This document shows, piece after piece, positions 16,191 to 21,397 of a stretch of DNA of 21,397 bases. This DNA comes from an uncultured Chitinophagaceae bacterium. GTDB taxonomy: Bacteria > Bacteroidota > Bacteroidia > Chitinophagales > Chitinophagaceae. The position numbers and the translations under genes were made by a program. The stretch spans positions 1 to 21,397 of the forward strand of contig CALKVC010000092.1 of assembly GCA_937996595.1 (NCBI GenBank). Reading direction: 5' to 3'. Position 1 is the stretch's first letter. Every line of letters begins with the position of its first letter. The notes below the pieces were generated by a model that worked only from the letters and a program-made list of their open reading frames with translations, was not told where the DNA came from and did no database searches.

Positions 16191-17826
16191 CTTGATTCAA
16201 ATTAACAGGTTCCGGAATCATTTCTATGGCATGGCAGGGGCATTGTTCATAGCAAACCGCACAGCCCGTGCATGCATTGTAATTGAATTTATAACGGTTA
16301 CCCTTACCCAGTTTTATGATGGCATCTTCCGGGCATGCACCGAAACATCCATCGCACTCAAAGCAATTGCCGCAACTAAGGCAACGCTGGGCTTCAAACC
16401 TGGCTTCCTGTTCATCAAGCCCGGCAACCACTTCTTCAAAACTCTTTACGGCAACGGCTGGAGCCAGCTTTTCCTGTTCCTGCTGAGGTGCATCGGTCCG
16501 GTACCACATATGCAGTTTCCTGAATCCGGCAGTAGGATGTTTTTCCGGTTTCTGGTAAGCATCATTCATCAGGTAACCGTGCATATACCTGGCCGCTTTC
16601 TTACCATGGCCGATGGCAATGGTAGCGCTCCTGTTTTCACCGGGCAGCATGTCTCCGCCGGCAAATATGCCGTCAATACCTGTCATACGCTGAACATCTA
16701 TTTGTACGGTACCGTCATTGTTTATTACTGCTCCTTGCAGGTTACGCAGGAAAGCGGAATCAGATTCATGGCGGTTTGCAATGATCAGCACATCGGCCGT
16801 TATATTTTCAAATTCATTGATCCCGGTTGCCACATTCTTTTCAACTTTCATCTTTTCCAGGGTAACCACATTTTTTTCCACCTTACAGATGTTCCTGAGC
16901 AGTGTGATTTCAACGCCTTCTGCCAGCGCATCATCCGTTTCATAATCATATGCCGGCATCATTTTCTTATCTCCGGGGTAATACACCGATACTTCCGAAC
17001 CAAAGCGTTTAATCATCCGCGATAGGTACAGTGCCAGTTTTCCGCCACCATATACAACTACTTTTTTTCTTACATAAGGGCCAGCATTTGTTCTGGCGTC
17101 CATGAAAAAAGAAAACGCATCCGTTATAAGTACAGATTCATCGTGCGGGAAAGTTTCTTTTTGTATCAGTTGCGCCCCGATTGCCAGGAATACGGCATCA
17201 AAATTTCCGGCTTCCTTCTCCTTCAGTACATCAGTAACCTTGTAATTCAGTTTTATCCGGATGCCCAAGGCAACCAAACGGTCAATTTCTTTGTCCAGCA
17301 TTTCTTTGGGTAACCGGTAATCGGGAATGCCAGACCATAGCAAACCGCCCGGATGGCTACCGGCTTCAAACAGCTCTACGGTATGCCCCAATCTTGCCAG
17401 GTGATAAGCAGCAGACAAACCGGCGGGCCCTGCGCCAACTACCAAAACCCGTTTACCTGTTTTAGAAGCATTGTGACGTACCTGCCAGTTTTTCCTGATG
17501 GCTTCATCCCCAATAAAACGTTCAACGGCATGAATGTTAACTGTTGTATCAATATGGTTTCGGTTGCAGCCTGTTTCACATGGTTTTACACAAACCCTGC
17601 CCATGATACCGGGAAACGGGTTGTCTTCCAGGATGGTTTGAAATGCCTCATAATAATTTCCGGCCTGTGCATGATCCATCCATGCCTGGATATTTTCACC
17701 GGCCGGGCATGCACTGTTGCAGGGCGGCATGAAATCGATATATACAGGCCTTCGGGAACGTTTGGGACCTGTTCCTTCAGCATGTGTGAAAAGGTCTACG
17801 GCTTTGGTAATGTCAGTGGCAGACAT
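16177..17826 (-). CDS. GltD-like FAD/Fe-S oxidoreductase, probable ferredoxin:pyridine-nucleotide partner of NifJ
   Basis: A 549-residue cytoplasmic flavoprotein related to the glutamate synthase small subunit and NfnB, with extra ferredoxin domains. Residues about 30-120 form the N-terminal Fe-S domain (C36, C40, C79, C83, C87). GAGPAG at 131-136 is the FAD-binding fold, and GIFAGGD at 386-392 the second FAD contact. A second nucleotide-binding fold begins VVVYGGGK (256-263). The C-terminus has two clusters of cysteines: C482, 485, 488, 491, 494, 498 (RCLSCGNCFECDGCFGACP) and C519, 522, 525, 529, 531 (CTGCAVCYEQCPC). In the second nucleotide fold GltD proteins usually have GGGN and a YRR arginine pair contacting NADPH; here these are GGGK and YPGDKK, so the nicotinamide partner may be NADH or binding may be altered. 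No glutamate synthase large subunit is nearby. Being first in the nifJ operon and overlapping nifJ, it most likely exchanges electrons between NifJ-reduced ferredoxin and NAD(P). Confidence 0.85.
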   Translation of the reverse strand: MSATDITKAVDLFTHAEGTGPKRSRRPVYIDFMPPCNSACPAGENIQAWMDHAQAGNYYEAFQTILEDNPFPGIMGRVCVKPCETGCNRNHIDTTVNIHAVERFIGDEAIRKNWQVRHNASKTGKRVLVVGAGPAGLSAAYHLARLGHTVELFEAGSHPGGLLWSGIPDYRLPKEMLDKEIDRLVALGIRIKLNYKVTDVLKEKEAGNFDAVFLAIGAQLIQKETFPHDESVLITDAFSFFMDARTNAGPYVRKKVVVYGGGKLALYLSRMIKRFGSEVSVYYPGDKKMMPAYDYETDDALAEGVEITLLRNICKVEKNVVTLEKMKVEKNVATGINEFENITADVLIIANRHESDSAFLRNLQGAVINNDGTVQIDVQRMTGIDGIFAGGDMLPGENRSATIAIGHGKKAARYMHGYLMNDAYQKPEKHPTAGFRKLHMWYRTDAPQQEQEKLAPAVAVKSFEEVVAGLDEQEARFEAQRCLSCGNCFECDGCFGACPEDAIIKLGKGNRYKFNYNACTGCAVCYEQCPCHAIEMIPEPVNLNQDVKK

Positions 17827-17947
17827 AATGATTGTTTTATGGGTAATCAGTATACATACCCTTTGATGTTTAATAAGAAACGAGGCAATTTATTATATCA
17901 ATATCACTGGCAGACTGATGTATTTCAATGCAGAAAATGATTCCGGT

Positions 17948-17979
17948 CATATCATATACGTAATTGGGAATATGATATG
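17948..17979. repeat. 10-bp perfect inverted repeat upstream of the gltD-like/nifJ operon
   Basis: CATATCATAT (17948-17957) and ATATGATATG (17970-17979) are exact reverse complements separated by 12 nt. The repeat lies 122-153 bases before the gltD-like start, in the only space between that operon and the glyS terminator. Its AT-rich arms and lack of a T-run argue against a terminator; an operator for a dimeric or tetrameric regulator is plausible. No TTTG-type -7 element is found on the minus strand of this region. Confidence 0.5.
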
Positions 17980-17994
17980 GGCATTGGGATAAAT

Positions 17995-18030
17995 AAAAAA
18001 ACCCGCCAGGTACTTACCGGCGGGTTTTTT
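17995..18030 (-). terminator. intrinsic terminator of glyS, symmetrical
   Basis: A GC-rich stem CCCGCC / GGCGGG (18002-18007 and 18019-18024) is flanked by A7 (17995-18001) and T6 (18025-18030). On the minus strand it gives a hairpin followed by seven T residues, 14 bases after the glyS stop. The symmetrical A and T runs mean it could also stop plus-strand transcription. Confidence 0.9.
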
Positions 18031-18044
18031 AAAATGTTAATAAA

Positions 18045-19493
18045 TTATGAGATCGCTTTTAAGACAATGTTTTTTACATCAGCCAGCGCTATTCGTTCCT
18101 GTTTCATGTCATCACGGTACCTGATGGTAACTGTTTTATCTTCCTTGGTCTGGTGGTCTATCGTAATGCAGAAAGGTGTTCCGATGGCATCCATGCGCCT
18201 GTAGCGTTTTCCGATGGCATCCTTTTCTTCATAAAAACACATGAAACTGCCTTTACATTCGTTCAGCAGTTCTTTTGCTATTTCCGGGAGTCCGTCTTTT
18301 TTTAACAATGGCAGGATGGCCAGTTTGGTAGGGGCAATTTTGGGTGGAATCTTCAACACAACGCGACTGTCTTCCGTACCGTCTTCCTTCAGCCATTTCT
18401 CATTTTCATAAGCCAGGCTTAATACGGTAAGGAATAAACGATCGAGGCCAACAGAGGTTTCAACCACATACGGGGTATAATTGCCAAATGGCTTTCCTTC
18501 TTCATTGAGGTCGTTGTCAAAATACTGGATTTTCTTTTTACTGTAATTTGCATGTTGCGTGAGGTCGTAATCGGTACGGCTGTGAATGCCTTCCAGTTCC
18601 TTCCAACCGAAAGGGAATTCAAATTCAATATCCAGGGCTGCGTCTGCATAATGCGCCAGTTTTACATGGTCGTGGTACCTTAATTTGGAAGCCGGTATTC
18701 CTATGCTTTCATGCCATTTTTTTCTTTCCTCTTTCCAGAAATTGTACCATTCCATTTGTGTGCCGGGGCGCACAAAGAACTGCATCTCCATCTGTTCAAA
18801 TTCCCGCATACGGAAAATAAACTGGCGCGCCACAATTTCATTGCGGAATGCTTTTCCTGTTTGCGCAATGCCAAAAGGTATTTTCATTCTACCGGTCTTT
18901 TGCACATTGAGGAAATTTACAAAAATACCCTGGGCAGTTTCGGGGCGTAAATAGATGGTATCAGATTCTTCGCTAACGCTGCCAATCTGTGTGCTGAACA
19001 TGAGGTTGAACTGGCGTACATCTGTCCAGTTGCAGGTTTTGCTGATGGCACATTTTATATTGTTGTCAACAATCAGTTTTTTCAGTCCGGCCATATCATC
19101 TGCAGCCAGTAACCTGTCCATGGCTTCCAGTAATGCGTCAGCTTCCGCTTTTTCTAGCGTTTCAGCATGTGCTTCCAGCAGATGGTCTACCCGGTAACGT
19201 TTGTTGCTGTCTTTGTTGTCTATCATGGGGTCGCTGAAATTGTCAACATGGCCGCTCGCTTTCCAAACGGTTGGGTGCATGAAAATGGCCGCATCAATGC
19301 CCACGATATTGTCGTGAAGCTGTGTCATGCTTTTCCACCATTCGTCGCGGAGGTTTTTTTTCATCTGGGCGCCCATCTGGCCATAGTCGTATACGGCAGC
19401 CAGGCCATCATATATTTCAGAAGATTGAAAAATATATCCGTATTCCTTACAATGAGAAATCAGTTCCTGGAAAATATTTGTTTCGTTCGCCAT
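18045..19493 (-). CDS. glyS: glycine--tRNA ligase (homodimeric alpha2 type)
   Basis: A class II aminoacyl-tRNA synthetase that attaches glycine to tRNA-Gly; cytoplasmic, essential. The 482 residues match the single-chain alpha2 (archaeal/eukaryotic-like) form used by Bacteroidota, not the alpha2beta2 form. Seen directly: the N-terminal SSEIYDGLAAVYDYGQMG (24-41), YLRPETAQG (181-189), motif 2 FRNEI...RMREFEQMEMQFF (216-240), GWKELEGI (297-304), motif 3 ETSVGLDRL (345-353), and a C-terminal anticodon-binding domain from about 385 with LKIPPKIAPTKLAILPL. The start ATG is fixed by the MANETNIFQELISHCKEYG opening. A perfect TAnnTTTG element ends 5 nt before it, so the transcript may be leaderless. 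It is a single-gene unit with its own terminator; its closeness to the pyruvate genes seems incidental. The symbol glyQS is also used for this form. Confidence 0.96.
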   Translation of the reverse strand: MANETNIFQELISHCKEYGYIFQSSEIYDGLAAVYDYGQMGAQMKKNLRDEWWKSMTQLHDNIVGIDAAIFMHPTVWKASGHVDNFSDPMIDNKDSNKRYRVDHLLEAHAETLEKAEADALLEAMDRLLAADDMAGLKKLIVDNNIKCAISKTCNWTDVRQFNLMFSTQIGSVSEESDTIYLRPETAQGIFVNFLNVQKTGRMKIPFGIAQTGKAFRNEIVARQFIFRMREFEQMEMQFFVRPGTQMEWYNFWKEERKKWHESIGIPASKLRYHDHVKLAHYADAALDIEFEFPFGWKELEGIHSRTDYDLTQHANYSKKKIQYFDNDLNEEGKPFGNYTPYVVETSVGLDRLFLTVLSLAYENEKWLKEDGTEDSRVVLKIPPKIAPTKLAILPLLKKDGLPEIAKELLNECKGSFMCFYEEKDAIGKRYRRMDAIGTPFCITIDHQTKEDKTVTIRYRDDMKQERIALADVKNIVLKAIS

Positions 19494-19498
19494 GGGCG

Positions 19499-19506
19499 CA
19501 AAGATA
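19499..19506 (-). promoter_or_regulatory. Bacteroidota-type -7 promoter element directly before glyS
   Basis: On the minus strand TATCTTTG matches TAnnTTTG at every defined position. Only five bases (CGCCC) separate it from the glyS ATG, so transcription should begin within a few bases of the start codon. No convincing -33 TTG lies 19-21 bp further upstream. Confidence 0.6.
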
Positions 19507-19593
19507 ATAGATGATTTAATATTATTGACGACTGGCAGCTACAACATTAAGGTGGAGTCATCAACTATTATCAATGGGGAATATACAAAGGGC

Positions 19594-21397
19594 CTATTCG
19601 CAAATGAAACTGCCGGAATACAAAGTCCCTTCCGTGTCATTAGCAATAAGCAGGTATGTTCCCGCTGTAATTGCCGGGGAAAGAATTTGCAATTTGTTTC
19701 TGCCGGCAAATACCTGGCTGGTAGTAGATATGATTTTCCTTCCCTTCAGGTCGTAAATGGTTAAGGTTATATCCTTACTTTTATTACAGAAAATTTCCAG
19801 GGTGATGTTACTGTTTTGCCTGGCCGGGTTTGGATATAATGCGTTTACTTCTGGCAGATCGAATTTGTTCATAAGCCCCTTAATGTTGCTATATGTAACT
19901 TTCCCGTCGATATCCGTTATTTTTAACCTGTAGTAATTCATGCCATCAAAGGGATTTTTGTCTAAAAAGTCAAATGGTTGCAGGCATCGCTGATTGTCTG
20001 CATAAACTGAGTGTATTTCACTAAAGTTCCTTCCATCCGCACTGCGTTCAAGGTGCATGTAAATACCCGGTATGCTGTTGCAATTTACTTTCCAGGAAAG
20101 TTTATGTAATGAACCGTTACGGTATCCGTTCAGGTATTCGATAATAACAGGAATAACACCGGTGGCTCCACCCAATGCAAACGGGCTGAAAGTCGTAATG
20201 GGATCTCCCGGTGCTGCCCCTCCTGTAGAGCCCAATGTATTGGTCACGCTTTCACCACCGTGGGTTCCGCCCAGGTTGTTCCAGGTAGTGCCATCCCAAT
20301 GCACCACTTTAGCCTGGGCAGGTAGTAATATTCCCGGGTTTGTTATGCCGCTGTAGAATAATTCCAGGAATCCTGCATTGGCAGGGGTAGTGCCAGTCCT
20401 GGAAATATTCCAGTAATATTTGGTAACCACATCAATCACGCCGGGTGTTAACCCTGAATTGGCATTGGCATTAGTCGGGATGAATTCAACCGTCCATTCT
20501 GTTGCGTTTCCGTTGCTTGTTGTTATGGCGGCCTTTGCCCATTCTGTGCCGGAAGCAGAAACAGGGAATGTGTAGGTTGCCGCCTGGTTTGAACTCCTTT
20601 TAAGTTTCCCGATAATATGGCTGTTTAATGAGCCGGCAGACAATGCGTCGGCAGCCGGGTTCTGGATATGAAGCAGTTTGTCGTTCAACTGCATGTCTAT
20701 ATTACCGTTAGTTAAGGTTAGCCGGGCATTAGCGCTGTTGGGCAGGCTGATATCCGACAGGGCAACAAGTTTTGAAGCCGTCTTATTCATCAGGATGCTG
20801 ATATCGTTGGTGATGCTATTTGGGGCTGTTTGTATGGTGGCATCCGTGTTCCCTCCGAATTCAACCAGGGACCCGGTATTTCCGGCTGTTGATGTAATGA
20901 GCCCGTTATTGCTGAGGTTCCCTTTTACCAGCAATTTTGTGGTCAAAGAACCGGATGATGCATTGTTGATCACAAGGGCTGCTCCGGTGGCGACGGTAAC
21001 ATTGCCATTGATGGTAAGCGTATATGCGCTGACGGGAGTTGTACTGTATATCCATTTTCCGCTTCCGTCGTTTGTGATAGCCAGGTTATTGAAAGTGAGG
21101 TTCTGGTTAAGCCCCAGTGAATTGCCGGTATAGGAAGGTGAGTTAAATTCATAATTCCCGTAACTGCCGGTGGAAGAATTCATGGAAAAGCCGGAAGGAG
21201 TATTTATGGCACCGGAATTCAGTAACAGTGAATTTGGCTGGTAGGTTCCGGTGGGAAAGGAACCTCCATCCCTGTAAATCTCATATATGCCGCCATCTTC
21301 CACCTGGAATGTTGTTGTGGCCCCGGTAGTGTTGCTGCTGGCACCTCCATACCTGATTTTTCCGCCATTTTTGATCTTTGTCAAACCTCCGCCAAAT
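19594..21397 (-). CDS. secreted protein with type IX secretion (T9SS) type A sorting domain, N-terminus outside window
   Basis: A large extracellular or surface protein; about 600 residues are visible and the frame runs open past the window edge (upstream codons read FGGG), so the TTG at 21384 is not the true start and the signal peptide is not visible. The visible N-terminal half is rich in Gly, Ser, Thr and Asn with repeating beta-strand patterns (LTINGNVTVATGAALVI, LVKGNLSNNGLI), like beta-solenoid or adhesin-type proteins. The stretch FSPFALGG follows. About 170 to 95 residues from the end lies a fibronectin-III-like module (HLERSADGRNFSEIHSVY, MNYYRLKITDIDGKVTYSNI). The last ~80 residues are the T9SS sorting domain (VNALYPNPARQNSN, LTIYDLKGRKI, AGTYLLIA), ending SGSFICE. 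The domain directs export through the PorSS machinery. Substrate or function is unknown; adhesion is one guess. Confidence 0.88.
   Translation of the reverse strand, partial: FGGGLTKIKNGGKIRYGGASSNTTGATTTFQVEDGGIYEIYRDGGSFPTGTYQPNSLLLNSGAINTPSGFSMNSSTGSYGNYEFNSPSYTGNSLGLNQNLTFNNLAITNDGSGKWIYSTTPVSAYTLTINGNVTVATGAALVINNASSGSLTTKLLVKGNLSNNGLITSTAGNTGSLVEFGGNTDATIQTAPNSITNDISILMNKTASKLVALSDISLPNSANARLTLTNGNIDMQLNDKLLHIQNPAADALSAGSLNSHIIGKLKRSSNQAATYTFPVSASGTEWAKAAITTSNGNATEWTVEFIPTNANANSGLTPGVIDVVTKYYWNISRTGTTPANAGFLELFYSGITNPGILLPAQAKVVHWDGTTWNNLGGTHGGESVTNTLGSTGGAAPGDPITTFSPFALGGATGVIPVIIEYLNGYRNGSLHKLSWKVNCNSIPGIYMHLERSADGRNFSEIHSVYADNQRCLQPFDFLDKNPFDGMNYYRLKITDIDGKVTYSNIKGLMNKFDLPEVNALYPNPARQNSNITLEIFCNKSKDITLTIYDLKGRKIISTTSQVFAGRNKLQILSPAITAGTYLLIANDTEGTLYSGSFICE

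Noticed and set aside
16159..17025. Long plus-strand open frame of 288 codons opposite the GltD-like gene
   Set aside because: It is antisense to a gene with unmistakable Fe-S and FAD motifs, and its translation shows no family features. It is a shadow of the codon pattern of the real gene.
16177..17826. Calling the GltD-like gene the glutamate synthase small subunit
   Set aside because: No gltB lies nearby, the protein has extra C-terminal ferredoxin clusters, and it is overlapped with nifJ.
19564..19579. TTGAT direct repeat (minus strand TTGATAATAGTTGAT) upstream of glyS as an Fnr-like site
   Set aside because: The half-sites are direct, not inverted, and spaced by five; no symmetric operator can be supported.
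21384..21384. TTG at 21384 as the start codon of the T9SS protein
   Set aside because: The frame stays open to the window edge and there is no signal peptide after this codon, which a type IX cargo needs. The gene is cut by the window.

Overview
The window looks like a chromosomal segment from a member of the Bacteroidota, probably near the Chitinophagaceae/Sphingobacteriales. Three things point that way: a C-terminal type IX secretion sorting domain, a TAnnTTTG-type promoter element directly in front of glyS, and the overall flavour of the proteins (NuoL/M/N, an alpha2-type glycyl-tRNA synthetase, a Ric protein). The placement is inferred from reading protein sequences; no database was searched. 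I see no phage, insertion sequence, CRISPR array, tRNA or rRNA, and no gene-free stretch over 300 bases.

Layout. (1) 1-4364, plus strand: the 3' end of the complex I operon, nuoL (5' end outside the window), nuoM and nuoN, the three antiporter-like proton-pumping subunits. (2) 4412-4801: a small unrecognised protein with an Ala/Pro-rich linker. (3) 4953-7709: pyruvate phosphate dikinase, closed by a clear intrinsic terminator. (4) 7778-7977: a regulatory region holding a 6-4-6 inverted repeat of Crp/Fnr-type geometry, a promoter-like element and a 12-codon Trp-containing reading frame. (5) 7978-11553: two paralogous beta-eliminating lyases whose diagnostic residues split them into a tryptophanase and a tyrosine phenol-lyase, then the Fe-S repair protein Ric. 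(6) 17826 down to 11615, minus strand: a tight operon of a GltD-like Fe-S/FAD oxidoreductase, pyruvate:ferredoxin oxidoreductase (nifJ) and a dihydroorotate-dehydrogenase-like flavoprotein, with a 10-bp perfect inverted repeat upstream. (7) 17995-19506: glycyl-tRNA synthetase with its terminator and a promoter placed almost on its start codon. (8) 19594-21397: a large secreted type IX cargo protein, N-terminus outside the window.

How it fits together (inference). Most metabolic genes here meet at pyruvate. Tryptophanase and tyrosine phenol-lyase release pyruvate and ammonia (with indole or phenol). PPDK interconverts pyruvate and phosphoenolpyruvate. NifJ oxidises pyruvate to acetyl-CoA and reduced ferredoxin. 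The GltD-like protein could exchange electrons between ferredoxin and a pyridine nucleotide, and complex I is a sink for NADH. Ric would repair the oxygen- and NO-sensitive Fe-S clusters that NifJ depends on. The window could therefore be a low-oxygen amino-acid-to-pyruvate module beside respiratory genes. Points most worth checking are the tandem lyases with opposite specificity residues, their possible TnaC-like leader and Fnr-like site, the missing TM7 lysine in NuoM, and the DHODH-like protein that lacks the catalytic Cys/Ser motif.
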